From CAZEAN01 sp964510225 (GTDB lineage: Bacteria; Planctomycetota; Planctomycetia; Isosphaerales; Isosphaeraceae), in the NCBI GenBank assembly GCA_964510225.1, contig CAZEAN010000011.1, positions 10,268 to 74,267 of the forward strand: a stretch of DNA of 64,000 nt, in the 5' to 3' direction. Below the pieces are notes generated by a model that saw nothing but the letters and a program-made list of their open reading frames with translations, was not told the origin of the DNA and did not search any database. A program made the position numbers and the translations under genes. Shown here piece by piece: positions 45,512-54,354 of the stretch. Every line of letters begins with the position of its first letter. The first letter of the stretch is position 1.

Positions 45512-46165
45512 TTGAGTAAGGCTTCTTCCACACCTGCAATCCGAATGAAGGCAGCGTTGATCCCGCAAAACGGAGATCCAGAGATCTCCATTACGAGGGA
45601 AATCTCACTCGTCGGTCGCAATAAGGATTGCGACATCCAGATCGAGCATCCGACGATCTCTCGGAGGCATTGTGTCCTGGTCCGGACTGCGGGACTCCTG
45701 GTCCTCCGGGACCTCGCGACCTTAAACGGAACGAAGGTCAAAGGCCAGCGAGTCCGTTGGGCAGCACTACTCCCAGGTGACCGGATTACGATTGGCGGTT
45801 ACAAGGTGACTGTCTTCATCGGCCCCGAAAGCAGTACAACTCCGTTGACTCGACCAGACTATCATCCAGCCGGAGTTGTCACTGGATTCGCACCACCCAC
45901 GCCCACACCTATCTTTAATGAGACACTGCAGAACGCCAATCCAAGTGACGATTCTGTCCAGGCGATCGATTTCAATGCCGAGAGCCGACAAGTTGACCCT
46001 TGGAATGATGCCGTTGATCTCTCGCTCTCGCTCAGTGAAGAGGATCTGATTGAACCGATCCCGCTGAGTCTCGACGATGTCGTCGAGGACGATTCAGACA
46101 ATCCGTTCAGTACATTGGACTCTTCGGACTCCGACTACAAGTTCGATTTGAGTGACTTGGATTAG
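45512..46165 (+). CDS. FHA domain protein
   Basis: 217 aa protein with an N-terminal forkhead-associated phosphothreonine-binding domain: SLVGRNKDCDIQIEHPTISR (Gly-Arg, Ser-Arg-His marks), HCVLV and LATLNGTKVKG. From about 105 on, the protein is acidic and low-complexity, ending SSDSDYKFDLSDLD, which resembles a disordered partner-binding tail. It probably binds phosphorylated partners of Ser/Thr kinases, which are numerous in planctomycetes. The start is TTG with GGGGAGG 5 bases upstream. A later ATG at 45545 would cut into the FHA domain. Divergent from the DUF3352-like gene. Confidence 0.85.
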   Translation: MSKASSTPAIRMKAALIPQNGDPEISITREISLVGRNKDCDIQIEHPTISRRHCVLVRTAGLLVLRDLATLNGTKVKGQRVRWAALLPGDRITIGGYKVTVFIGPESSTTPLTRPDYHPAGVVTGFAPPTPTPIFNETLQNANPSDDSVQAIDFNAESRQVDPWNDAVDLSLSLSEEDLIEPIPLSLDDVVEDDSDNPFSTLDSSDSDYKFDLSDLD

Positions 46166-46375
46166 CGAGTCAAAGCAATCTATCTCCATCTTTCTAGCTT
46201 AGAGTCGGCTCGTGGAGAGGCAAACACCAGATATGGAGTTCAGAAGTTCCTTTAGTTTCTCGCAAACAAAGAAAGATCCGAGTGGAACCTCGAACGAGCC
46301 GAGGTCCACGCGGTTCTTGGTGGGCAAGCAAGTGAGTTGTCTCGGGCATTGACAGATACCGTCGGAGCTCTGGGC

Positions 46376-46645
46376 TTAGGTTCCTTCAGAGCGGGGCCTT
46401 CTGGTTTCACGGCGAAGCGGTGGCCCGTTGAGGCGTTCGATTCGACGCGCATCCTGGGGATCCAGTCGGCTGGCCTGGCGGTTCTCTCGTTGGATTGCCT
46501 CGTAGACCTCCTGGCGGTGCACTGAGATCTCAAGCGGGGCGGCGATGCCCAATCGGACCTTATCGCCCCTGATGTCGACCACGGTGATGACAATGTCATC
46601 GCCGATGATGATGCTCTCATCGCGGTGTCGGGACAGGACCAGCAT
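46376..46645 (-). CDS. csrA: Carbon storage regulator CsrA
   Basis: 89 aa RNA-binding translational regulator. MLVLSRHRDESIIIGDDI is the classic N-terminus, with DKVRLGIAAP and EISVHRQEVYEAIQ, and the RNA-contact residues of the C-terminal part. About 30 extra C-terminal residues are Arg-rich (RRIERLNGPPLRRETRRPR). A longer frame starts at 46687, but the ATG at 46645 with an AGGAG nine bases upstream starts the known N-terminus. It is downstream of fliW on the same strand, the standard FliW-CsrA arrangement in which FliW sequesters CsrA in flagellar gene control. Confidence 0.95.
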   Translation of the reverse strand: MLVLSRHRDESIIIGDDIVITVVDIRGDKVRLGIAAPLEISVHRQEVYEAIQRENRQASRLDPQDARRIERLNGPPLRRETRRPRSEGT

Positions 46646-46693
46646 GGACTTAGGCTCCTTCCTCCTGCCAGCGACGGACGTGCCCATCCCTGT
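46646..46693 (-). promoter_or_regulatory. csrA leader with candidate CsrA sites
   Basis: On the minus strand the csrA leader contains ACAGGGATG (46685-46693), matching the CsrA consensus ACARGGAUG at all nine bases, about 40 bases upstream of the ATG. A second GGA-rich site (CAGGAGGAAGGAG) covers the ribosome binding site. Two such GGA sites, one over the Shine-Dalgarno sequence, are the known layout of CsrA-repressed messages, so autoregulation is likely. Confidence 0.55.
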
Positions 46694-46858
46694 TCACGTC
46701 GTCCGGGTTGTCTGTTGACCACGACTCCGACCCATCGTGCCTTTAGTGATTGATCTTGGCCTTCGTCTCGGAGGAGATTTCAGCCGTAATCGATCACCAA
46801 TCTAGGAGTAAGTTGGTCGCTGGACTCCAACGACCAAACTCGTCCCTTGGCAACCGGC

Positions 46859-47329
46859 TCACGCAGACGCTCGGAGCGCTGAGGGGCCGGGTAACAGGGT
46901 CGGGGCCGCGTCGGGTTCCCCCAACGGGAACCGCACGGCGTAGCGGCTGGAGGTCAACACCAACTGTCGGCCAAGCCGTCGTGTTGGGTTGAAAACCAGA
47001 GGCCCCTGCAGATTCACGGTTAGTCCATGTTCGGATCGATTGAGGATCACGAAGACCTCAGGCTCGAGGGACTCCTCAAGTTCGATCGACGCGCGATCGC
47101 CGGGCCGTAGTTCAACTCGGTAATCCGCGACAGCAACCCTGGGGCTCACCATCGCAAATGCCAGAGCCTCATCAGTCGTGGATTGGAGCCAGACCAATGA
47201 ACTAACTTCAGCGTCGGGAACGATCGCGAATTCGGTCTGACCTCGGAACCCGACCAGCCCGTCCCGGAACTGGACGATGTCGTTGTCCTGGACGTTGATC
47301 GAGCCGAATCGTGTCGTGACGATCTCCAC
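46859..47329 (-). CDS. fliW: Flagellar assembly factor FliW
   Basis: 156 aa FliW, which binds flagellin and CsrA and links their levels. Marks: FGSINVQDNDIVQFRDGLVG at the start, LQSTDEALAFAM-like segments (WLQSTTDEALAFAMVSPR) and VNLQGPLVFNPTRRLGRQLV near the end. A GTG at 47329 is the chosen start, with GGGGAGGAAACAGGAA upstream; the open frame continues to 47590 without homology. The C-terminal 20 residues are Pro/Ala-rich. csrA begins about 213 bases later. No flagellin or other flagellar gene is in the window. Confidence 0.9.
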   Translation of the reverse strand: MEIVTTRFGSINVQDNDIVQFRDGLVGFRGQTEFAIVPDAEVSSLVWLQSTTDEALAFAMVSPRVAVADYRVELRPGDRASIELEESLEPEVFVILNRSEHGLTVNLQGPLVFNPTRRLGRQLVLTSSRYAVRFPLGEPDAAPTLLPGPSALRASA

Positions 47330-47750
47330 TTCCTGTTTCCTCCCCGGGCGTAGTACCGAAGCGATTACCGACTCGAACAGCCCGGCTCTGCCCCAATCGA
47401 TCCAACAAGAGCGGCTCTGAAGAGCCTTTGCCTTATGGACTTTCGGGGACGGCCACAACAACGGGTCTCGGAGACGGGGCCCGGGGCTCACTCTCGGCGG
47501 TCTCCTGCCGGGGCGATCCTCGGGACTAACCGACCGTCTTATCGACTCAATGACCAGGGAGCACTGAGGATCGAACTGACCATTTTTCAATCACACGGCC
47601 ACCTGAGAAGGCCGCACCAGTCGGCCCGGTCGTAGTGGTCAATCCCGATCCTCAGAACAAGCCGTGCAATGATGAGGAGAGCGGTCGGAAGCGCTCATTC
47701 TCTCCGGACAGTTCGAGCAAGGAGCCCGGAGAGATTGAGGATCGCAGCGA
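47330..47750. other. Gene-free region upstream of fliW
   Basis: 421 bases with short frames on both strands but no convincing protein. It should contain the fliW promoter. A 14-base palindrome-like GGCTCT-AGAGCC pair lies at about 47413-47426. No terminator for the DUF6807 gene was needed here because that gene is transcribed leftward into it; none was seen. Confidence 0.4.
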
Positions 47751-49079
47751 TTACTCTGCGCCGTGCAACTCTACCGATAATGGGGAGGCAAAGTCTTGCC
47801 AGAGTCGCTCGTTGAGATCTCCATCGGGATGACCATCGTGAATCACGATCCGATATCGGAATATGAGTGGCTCGCCAGGCTCGAAGACAACCTGGTGGTC
47901 GTGACTCGGTACATAGCTAAAGAATGGAAGCCGGGTTGGATGAATTCGAGCGGGAGTCGGGTGATTGATATTGTCGGGGTGGTCAAGAATAGCGACCCCA
48001 ACGTATTGATCAGACCCAGACTTGACGGGTCCCGACAAGTCAACCCAGCGGGCTGGCTTCTGATCGCCCTGGACTTGGTCGAATCCTTCGCTCGTCAACA
48101 CATCCAAGACCTGATTGGGGAAGAAGGAATCCGGCCCTCGGTAAGCCATCCCACCATAGCGATAGCGTGGGAGGGTCAAAGTCTCATTAATAGCTTCTTG
48201 GGTAGCGGTGAGGTCGATCAGCCAGTAGTTCTCCTGCACGTCGATGGCCTCAAGAACCCAATGCTCGCGGAGAACTGTGACAGGTTCATCGTCACTTCGG
48301 AGCGCTTCCCAGCGGTGGTCGACTTCGAGTCGCGCCGTCAGAGGGCCAACGATTGGGTTCATCACATTGTCGACCCGGACTCGACCCGATCCTCGTTGAA
48401 GATTCCAAAAGTCGGGGTGGAGGTCACCTCGCTCAGTCTTGGTGTATGCTAAGAAAATCCCACGGTGGTGTGGATGAGATTTGTCGGAGTAGTCTCCTGT
48501 GACGATCAAGCCCTCAGGAGAGTAAACAGGATGAAGATAGGCATTCCTCGCCTGGAGAGGATTAGGGTGATCGACGTCGGTCACATCCGCGACGTTGTAC
48601 TGCAACACCGGCCTCTCTTCGAACGAGAGCCTTAAATGTCCTTCACCTGTTCGAGCAATATCCCAAGGAAATTTGCTTCCACCCTCTTCAGTCGTTGCAA
48701 ACGACGATAGCTCGACCCGATAGAATCGCCGCGTTGTTGAAGTTGTCGTTCCCGCCTGGAGCCGACCCACTAACTGAACATGATCACTCGAAGTCTCTGC
48801 TCGACTTAGTTGGAGTTGGAGTACTCCACTGCTTTCTGGACTCCGATCGACTGCGACTGTCGCCAGACCAAGAGGCGCCTCGGACTGCTCGACGGCCGCT
48901 CGGAGAGATTCGGGAAGGAGATTCTTCGGGATCGCCGTTTTAACAATCTGAGGGCGATCATTCTGAAAGCTGCCATGGAGTGCAATGACCAAGTCTTCGG
49001 GTTCAGAAGCGTACGAGCCCACTTCGACGGCAAGCCCGATCACGAAAATGAGACAGGCCAATGCCCCAGAAGAACGCAT
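47751..49079 (-). CDS. DUF6807 (PmoA-like) exported protein
   Basis: 442 aa exported protein of the PmoA-like/DUF6807 family, common in planctomycetes. Signal peptide about 1-23 (MRSSGALACLIFVIGLAVEV). Characteristic blocks: NAYLHPVYSPEGLIVTGDYSD, KSHPHHRGIFLAYTKTER, NLQRGSGRVRVDNVMNPIVG, and RYRYGGMAYRGPDSFFP, GDGE-like HDGHPDG near the C-terminus. The family name comes from distant likeness to methane monooxygenase subunits, but no oxygenase activity is implied. Many are found beside DUF1080 and sugar-oxidising enzymes. The frame begins at 49145, but the ATG at 49079 starts the signal peptide. Divergent from the DUF1499 gene. Confidence 0.85.
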   Translation of the reverse strand: MRSSGALACLIFVIGLAVEVGSYASEPEDLVIALHGSFQNDRPQIVKTAIPKNLLPESLRAAVEQSEAPLGLATVAVDRSPESSGVLQLQLSRAETSSDHVQLVGRLQAGTTTSTTRRFYRVELSSFATTEEGGSKFPWDIARTGEGHLRLSFEERPVLQYNVADVTDVDHPNPLQARNAYLHPVYSPEGLIVTGDYSDKSHPHHRGIFLAYTKTERGDLHPDFWNLQRGSGRVRVDNVMNPIVGPLTARLEVDHRWEALRSDDEPVTVLREHWVLEAIDVQENYWLIDLTATQEAINETLTLPRYRYGGMAYRGPDSFFPNQVLDVLTSEGFDQVQGDQKPARWVDLSGPVKSGSDQYVGVAILDHPDNINHPTPARIHPTRLPFFSYVPSHDHQVVFEPGEPLIFRYRIVIHDGHPDGDLNERLWQDFASPLSVELHGAE

Positions 49080-49210
49080 CGAGTACAACAACATCAAGTC
49101 TGCCCCCGAAGATGGCGTGACAATCGCGATGATCAATTCCAGCAAAGTCGATCAGGCGAGCTTATCGCGAGTCGCTCGACAATGCGAGTCTCTAACGCGG
49201 AGCTCATTTG

Positions 49211-49606
49211 ATGAAGTGGCTTTCCTGGTTTCTACAGAATAAAGCAGCACTCAACGAGAATCAGGACGACCCCAAGCTGCGTCCTCTTTTTCTTCCGATC
49301 CCTCCTGAAGAGGTGATGCGATTCATCATCGATCAGATTTCGGACCAACCCCGATGGCGTCTCGTCAATGCTGACTTCTCGAATCAGACAATCCATCTTG
49401 TTCGGGTTACAAGAGTCTGGCGGTTCAAGGACGATGTCCTGATTCGAGTCAAATCAACAGAGAACGGCAATGGTTCACTGATTCTTGCAACCAGTGAATC
49501 CCGGGTTGGCAAAGGGGATCTCGGGCAGAATGCTCGGAATCTACGAGCACTCAGAACCATACTTTCAGAGAAAAGGCTGATGCTCAATGACTTCGCTGGA
49601 TCTTGA
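49211..49606 (+). CDS. DUF1499 family protein
   Basis: 131 aa protein ending with the DUF1499 mark SRVGKGDLGQNARNLRALRTIL. Earlier segments, PIPPEEVMRFIIDQISDQPRWRLVNAD and TRVWRFKDDVLIRVKSTENG, fit the same family, whose function is unknown. A TTG at 49208 precedes the ATG at 49211, which has GGAG 8 bases upstream. No membrane segment. The stop is 26 bases from that of the convergent DUF1571 gene. Confidence 0.8.
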   Translation: MKWLSWFLQNKAALNENQDDPKLRPLFLPIPPEEVMRFIIDQISDQPRWRLVNADFSNQTIHLVRVTRVWRFKDDVLIRVKSTENGNGSLILATSESRVGKGDLGQNARNLRALRTILSEKRLMLNDFAGS

Positions 49607-49632
49607 ATCTACTGGCTTTAGTTAGAGTCCAG

Positions 49633-50595
49633 TCAGCGACGGAATTCGTAGCGTGGATTGTCGAGGTCAAAATCGAGTGCCGTTACTGTCGAATCAAAGT
49701 CGATTTCGTCAAAATGATAGCGTTCCGCAAGTTTCAATGCGTCTTCATTGTAGGGGCCGGTACCCGACTCGGGCCATTCATAATTCCAGATCTGCATAGG
49801 AAGGTTCAGGACCGGGTCGTACAGCACTTTAACTAACGCAAAGAGACGGACTCCATCGTTCTGGTCGTGCCGATGAACCGACCGGTACCAGACCGTTCCG
49901 TCCTCGTCGGTGACACGATCAAGAATCGTCTCAGCATGCGGGTCGCCGATGTCAATCTTGCGATAATTGAGGAGTCGTTCGGTGAGATTGGCGATCCCAG
50001 CGTCAGTAATCGGATGTCGGTTTTGCGACATGACTACCGGGCCGTTCGGATCAAACTTAAGCCTCGGAAAGAGTCGCCCACGCCAATCCCCTTCATGTGC
50101 GATCAACTGCCCTTCATGCTCACCCGAAACAAAGAGGACTTCCTTACCGTTCCAAGGCTCGTCAAACCGAAGATAGATCGAAAATGGCTGATGTCTTACT
50201 TTGATTTGGAGTCGTTGTTCGGGCCCTAGTTTTCCCCCCAGGCGTTCCTGACGTCGCATCGTCGCAGAGTAGCCCTCGATTTCTTGAATCCGGTTACGAG
50301 CGCGTTGTAAGTAAGCTAAGAGGAATCGCTTCGCTTCGTCCCCTTCAAGCCGATCCTCGGGCCACTGTAGATCCTCGGCCACCGACTCTAATGTCGTGGC
50401 AACTTCTGACTTGTTGAACTCAGCGAGCTGTTCATCGACGGGAGCCTGGTTTGCCGTCACCAATGCTGGTGCTTGGAATAAGTTCAATTTAACCCAAAAG
50501 ACGACTCCCGTGATGAGTCCAGCTCCGACGCCTAAACCAATTACTGTAACTAGAACGATTCCTCTTCGGTGAGCTACGCGTCGCTGTTCAATCAT
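49633..50595 (-). CDS. DUF1571 exported/membrane protein
   Basis: 320 aa protein with an N-terminal membrane helix (about 12-34) and a DUF1571 domain: LLAYLQRARNRIQEIEGYSA, MRRQERLGGKLGPEQRLQIK, VRHQPFSIYLRFDEPWNGKE, VLFVSGEHEGQLIAHEGDWR, and the acidic ending YHFDEIDFDSTVTALDFDLD. The domain resembles lipoprotein-carrier-like beta sheets but its role is unknown. It is divergent from thiC, with 350 bases between the starts. Confidence 0.85.
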   Translation of the reverse strand: MIEQRRVAHRRGIVLVTVIGLGVGAGLITGVVFWVKLNLFQAPALVTANQAPVDEQLAEFNKSEVATTLESVAEDLQWPEDRLEGDEAKRFLLAYLQRARNRIQEIEGYSATMRRQERLGGKLGPEQRLQIKVRHQPFSIYLRFDEPWNGKEVLFVSGEHEGQLIAHEGDWRGRLFPRLKFDPNGPVVMSQNRHPITDAGIANLTERLLNYRKIDIGDPHAETILDRVTDEDGTVWYRSVHRHDQNDGVRLFALVKVLYDPVLNLPMQIWNYEWPESGTGPYNEDALKLAERYHFDEIDFDSTVTALDFDLDNPRYEFRR

Positions 50596-50945
50596 CGGAA
50601 AGGACTCGCTACAGTTCGATCTCTGTGATCTGGATTGGGCCGCCGAACGGATCTGGGAATTGGAATATTGAGAGCCTACCGAACTCTTGATCGGATTGAT
50701 GACCGATGGTTCTTGAGGCGTTGAAGGACTTGGAGAGCAACAATGTAGGTATTGTCGGGTGAGTTACAAAGGATTTTAACCCTGATTGAACGAGTCGGCA
50801 TCACTAGTTTTTGCCTATTCGGGCTTACGTCTGGACATTGTCACCGAGAACTGTGGGCGGACCAAGGTTCGGTCGAAAAAGATCGCTGTAATCTGACTGA
50901 TAGGCCATTCGCGCCTATTTGACCCTCTCCTCTGGGAGAGTTACG
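50596..50945. other. Leader and promoter region of thiC
   Basis: 350 bases between the divergent DUF1571 and thiC genes. No thi-box/TPP aptamer can be recognised: the conserved CTGAGA and CTGATCTGG...TACCAGCG segments are missing. Two hairpins close to the start codon (50900-50940) are described separately. No other gene seen. Confidence 0.5.
50900..50940 (+). promoter_or_regulatory. Tandem hairpins occluding the thiC ribosome binding site
   Basis: First hairpin: ATAGGC (50900-50905) with GCCTAT (50913-50918), 7-base loop. Second hairpin: CTCTCC (50925-50930) with GGAGAG (50935-50940), loop TCTG. The second one pairs most of the GGGAGAG Shine-Dalgarno sequence, which ends 5 bases before the ATG at 50946. 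Such occlusion implies control of thiC translation, but the trigger is unknown. Confidence 0.45.
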
Positions 50946-52385
50946 ATGAGTCTGAATCAAGGCTTGTGGGTTAAGCCCGGCTCAAGCCAATACTCCTTTT
51001 CTTCGGGCTCCGCCGACACTCGCCGTTCGGGATTTCGGATGAGAACTCAGCTAGAGCATGCACGCAATGGTTCGATGACGCCGGAGATGGAGTTTGTTGC
51101 TTCGGTCGAGGGTCTCGGGGCAGAGACTGTCAGGTCTGAAGTTGCTCGAGGTCGGATGGTGATCCCGGCGAATCGAGAGCATTTGAAGCAAGGTCTCCAG
51201 CCGATGGCGATCGGCATCAAGGCGAAGTGCAAGATCAACGCGAACATCGGAAATTCAGCAGTCACGTCTGAGGTTGAGAACGAGAAAGAGAAACTCAATC
51301 GGGCTGTTCAGCTCGGCGCCGACACCGTCATGGACCTCTCGACCGGCGGCAACATTGACGCGATCAGACGCGCGATCATCGCTTCGAGTCCCGTTCCCAT
51401 TGGGACAGTTCCGATCTATCAAGCAATCCAAGAAGTCAAAAAGCCAGAAGAGATTACGGCTGACGGTCTACTTCGGATGGTCGAGCACCAAGCGCAACAA
51501 GGTGTCGACTACATGACAATCCATGCCGGGATCCGTCGCGATTTCATCGGTCTCACGAGTGATCGGATCACAGGGATTGTCTCTCGGGGTGGGTCACTCA
51601 TGGCACAGTGGATGATCACGCATGGACGTGAGAATCCATTCTATGAGTACTTTGACGATCTCTGTGCGATCATGCGCGAGTATGACGTTACTTTCAGCCT
51701 CGGTGACAGCCTTCGACCCGGCTCGCTCGCCGATGCCTCGGATGAAGCTCAATTTGCCGAACTCAGGACCCTTGGGGAGCTTACGAAGCGAGCGAAAGCG
51801 CTTGGATGCCAGGTCATGGTCGAGGGACCAGGGCATGTCCCGATGGACCAAATTGCCGTCAACATGGAGAAGCAAGCGATCGAATGTGATGAAGCTCCCT
51901 TCTACGTCTTGGGACCACTCGTTACCGATGTCGCACCAGGCTATGACCACATCACCTCTGCGATCGGCGCGGCGATGGCCGCCTGGTACGGCGCAAGTAT
52001 GCTTTGCTACGTCACTCCCAAGGAACATCTCGGACTTCCCGAAGTGGAAGACGTTCGTCAGGGAGTTGTCGCTTACAAGATCGCTGCACATGCTGCCGAT
52101 GTCGCTCGGCATCGGCCGGGCGCTCGCGATCGGGATGACGAACTAAGTCGTGCACGTTACTCGTTCGATTGGCGTCGACAGTTCGCCCTCTCGCTCGATC
52201 CGGAGACTGCTGAACGGATGCACGACGAAACGCTTCCGCAGGAAGCATTCAAGACCGCTGCATTCTGTTCAATGTGTGGCCCCAAATTCTGCTCAATGCG
52301 GATTAGCGAAGACCTCCGTAAGCACGCACAAGAAACACGCGAGTTGATCTCGGTAGAACCGCTCTCAAGCAGTTCGGGGGTCTAA
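50946..52385 (+). CDS. thiC: Phosphomethylpyrimidine synthase
   Basis: 479 aa radical SAM enzyme converting AIR to HMP-P in thiamine synthesis. The C-terminal [4Fe-4S] motif C-S-M-C-G-P-K-F-C (Cys441, Cys444, Cys449) and conserved GIKAKCKINANIGNSAVTS, LSTGGNIDAIRRAII, TVPIYQA, MTIHAG, LGDSLRPGS, EGPGHVP and HITSAIGAA are intact. Length fits the short bacterial type without the N-terminal extension. The frame starts at 50919 but the ATG at 50946 follows the GGGAGAG site. No other thi genes are nearby. Confidence 0.95.
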   Translation: MSLNQGLWVKPGSSQYSFSSGSADTRRSGFRMRTQLEHARNGSMTPEMEFVASVEGLGAETVRSEVARGRMVIPANREHLKQGLQPMAIGIKAKCKINANIGNSAVTSEVENEKEKLNRAVQLGADTVMDLSTGGNIDAIRRAIIASSPVPIGTVPIYQAIQEVKKPEEITADGLLRMVEHQAQQGVDYMTIHAGIRRDFIGLTSDRITGIVSRGGSLMAQWMITHGRENPFYEYFDDLCAIMREYDVTFSLGDSLRPGSLADASDEAQFAELRTLGELTKRAKALGCQVMVEGPGHVPMDQIAVNMEKQAIECDEAPFYVLGPLVTDVAPGYDHITSAIGAAMAAWYGASMLCYVTPKEHLGLPEVEDVRQGVVAYKIAAHAADVARHRPGARDRDDELSRARYSFDWRRQFALSLDPETAERMHDETLPQEAFKTAAFCSMCGPKFCSMRISEDLRKHAQETRELISVEPLSSSSGV

Positions 52386-53121
52386 CTTCTGAGATGACTG
52401 GGGCGACCAATCAAGGAAGTGTTCCGAACAGGTGACCTAAGCTCAATTACTCTTACGTTCCATCCAATACCGCCGGACCTACACGATCGAGCTTTTGGAT
52501 CGAACCAATTACGAGATCTGTTTTCAGATTCCCCAGTAAACTTCACCCGTATCGGTTGGCAAGTCAGCCAACTGGCGATCCCGCTGTATCGACGTGCCCT
52601 GAGCGGGGCCGCGGACGTCGCCCAAGCGATTCCGAATTGATGATCAATTCTTAAGATTGTTTGGTCGAGAATCGGAACCGAATCCAGATCCATCGACATA
52701 TCCGGAACCTTCGATGATCCGAGCAGTCTTTGATCGGGTCCATCAAGCAGTCGTTAGTGAGTTCACGAAAATTTCCGAAGAGAAACTATCCGAGCCTGGT
52801 GATCCATCCCATCGACGCTGTAGAACCAAGATCAAGTTCTCGAATGGTGTGCCCGGCATAAGATGTGTCATGTTGGTTAGATCACACTAATCCGTCGGCT
52901 CTTAGGGAATCCGCGGGTTTGTTAATTGACTCGGTCTGGGCCGGATCCGTGAGAGCTTAAAGAGTCTCAAGAGCTTGATTCGACGGACCACCCAGTAGGG
53001 TCTGCTTCCTTGCGACCCCCACCGAGTGGACCATCCAATACTCTTGTGCGCAACCGCAATTCCGTTTGACTGCGCAGCACTTGATTAGATTAATGTCGAT
53101 CTGAAGCTGCTTGCGACCACC
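52386..53121. other. Long gene-free region after thiC
   Basis: 736 bases between the convergent thiC and C26-like genes. Small open frames (for example 52419-52640 with a GTG start, and 52657-52890) have no recognisable family and no clear ribosome binding sites. No terminator with a T-run, repeat or RNA gene was recognised. It may hold an eroded gene. Confidence 0.4.
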
Positions 53122-53886
53122 TCAGCCAACCTTGGCGAGGGTCGGCTTCTGGAGTTCGCGACATGAGGCCTCGATGAAGGCTTCCAAGAGCTGAGTATCG
53201 AGTGAAATATGGCCTTCATTCTCTGGGTGCCACTGAACCCCGACACACCACCACTCGTCGATATCATGATACTCGAACGCCTCGATCAATCCATCGGGGG
53301 AATGCGAAGCGGGGCGGAACATAGTGGCCAGTGATCGAATCCCCTGGTGGTGTTGGCTGTTCACTCTAATCTCATCATCGCCATAGACCTCTTCCATCAA
53401 GGTCCCTGGCTCCATCAACACGATGTGGCGATGAACACCACCATGAGGATCATAGTGGGGCATGCTCTTGGGGAAGTCCTCCGGGAGATGGATGTAGAGG
53501 TCCCCACCATGCTCCACGTTCATCTCTTGCATCCCAAGTCCGATTGCCAGGGTTGGAATCCGTCGCTTGCAGGCTTGTCGGCAGAGAAGGCGGTCAGATG
53601 CCTCTCGACGCTGCGCCATCTTGTTGACCGACTGGTGAAATGCGACGTTTTGCCCTCGTGGATCGAGATCGTCTCCACCGATCATGACAAGACCGTCAAG
53701 TCGGTCGAGAATTGGACTCAATTCTGCTTCTCGAAAGAGAGGTGGGATGGCGATCGGGATGCCGCCCGCAGTGAGAATGCAGTCGTAATAGCCCGACTGG
53801 AGAATACTGTGGGTGACCTGACCTCGAGGGGTCTTGGTCAAATCCATGTTAATCCCGATGAGCGGTCGAATTTTCTCGTTGGTCAT
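53122..53886 (-). CDS. C26-type glutamine amidotransferase-like protein lacking the Cys
   Basis: 254 aa class I glutamine-amidotransferase-fold protein of the gamma-glutamyl-GABA hydrolase (peptidase C26, PuuD) group: PLIGINMDLTK, GYYDCILTAGGIPI, DGLVMIGGDDLDP, and a C-terminal GVQWHPENEG with His220 and Glu222 of the triad. The nucleophile elbow reads AIGLGMQ (114-120) where the family has GICRGMQ, so the nucleophilic Cys is a Gly (Gly116, codon GGA). It therefore cannot use the standard cysteine mechanism. The remaining fold is intact, which suggests a non-catalytic or altered role. The ATG at 53886 with AAGGA upstream is chosen over a longer frame from 53973. Confidence 0.85.
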   Translation of the reverse strand: MTNEKIRPLIGINMDLTKTPRGQVTHSILQSGYYDCILTAGGIPIAIPPLFREAELSPILDRLDGLVMIGGDDLDPRGQNVAFHQSVNKMAQRREASDRLLCRQACKRRIPTLAIGLGMQEMNVEHGGDLYIHLPEDFPKSMPHYDPHGGVHRHIVLMEPGTLMEEVYGDDEIRVNSQHHQGIRSLATMFRPASHSPDGLIEAFEYHDIDEWWCVGVQWHPENEGHISLDTQLLEAFIEASCRELQKPTLAKVG

Positions 53887-54354
53887 GGCATCATTCCTTG
53901 ATGAGATGACTGGTTCGCCATTAAGACGGACAGACGTAGACTGACCATTGAGGAAGCCTGTCGGGATTGACAAGCCTTCCCAATACTCCTGAAATAGCTG
54001 GCAAATCGCGTTTGACCTACCGGACGGTCGGTCACCTACCTGACGCAGCGACGTTCAAAAGGAAGGGGAAAAAAGAGCCCAGAATCTTGGGTTGTTAAGG
54101 TCTCTCGTAACCCTGTTCAACCGAGCAAGTGGAGTCTAGCGGGTCGGGAGTACCGACTTCAACAAAAAAAGTGAAGGTGCCATGAGATTACTCACCTGCT
54201 TGTTCTAGTACCGTCGTTGGGAAGTAGAGTCACCGTTCCTGGCAACGTTGAGGGTGAGCAACCGATCACCGGCGTCAGGTTTGAACAGTCCTGAGCGCCG
54301 GTCTGATGAGAATCGAAATTCACATTGGTACTCAATATTTGGCGGGAATCGGCA
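53887..54354. other. Gene-free region after the cytochrome b-c gene
   Basis: 468 bases. A strong hairpin (left arm 54268-54279, right arm 54290-54302, one bulged base, loop of 10) lies 53 bases past the cytochrome stop on the minus strand, a possible transcription end without a T-run. The part nearest 53887 should hold the promoter of the C26-like gene. No small gene is recognised. Confidence 0.4.
54268..54302 (-). terminator. Hairpin downstream of cytochrome b-c gene
   Basis: Near-perfect inverted repeat (12 pairs with one bulged base) with a 10-base loop, ACCGGCGTCAGG against CCTGAGCGCCGGT. It lies shortly downstream of the cytochrome stop codon. There is no T-tract, so termination is only a possibility. 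Confidence 0.35.

Noticed and set aside
47796..48452. 218-codon plus-strand frame
   Set aside because: It lies opposite the DUF6807 gene, which has recognisable blocks; the plus frame has none.
50596..50900. TPP riboswitch expected before thiC
   Set aside because: GATCTGG occurs twice but the conserved CTGAGA and TACCAGCG segments do not, so no call was made.
52419..52640. 73-codon plus-strand frame with a GTG start
   Set aside because: AAGGA directly touches the GTG, no family recognised and no neighbour support.
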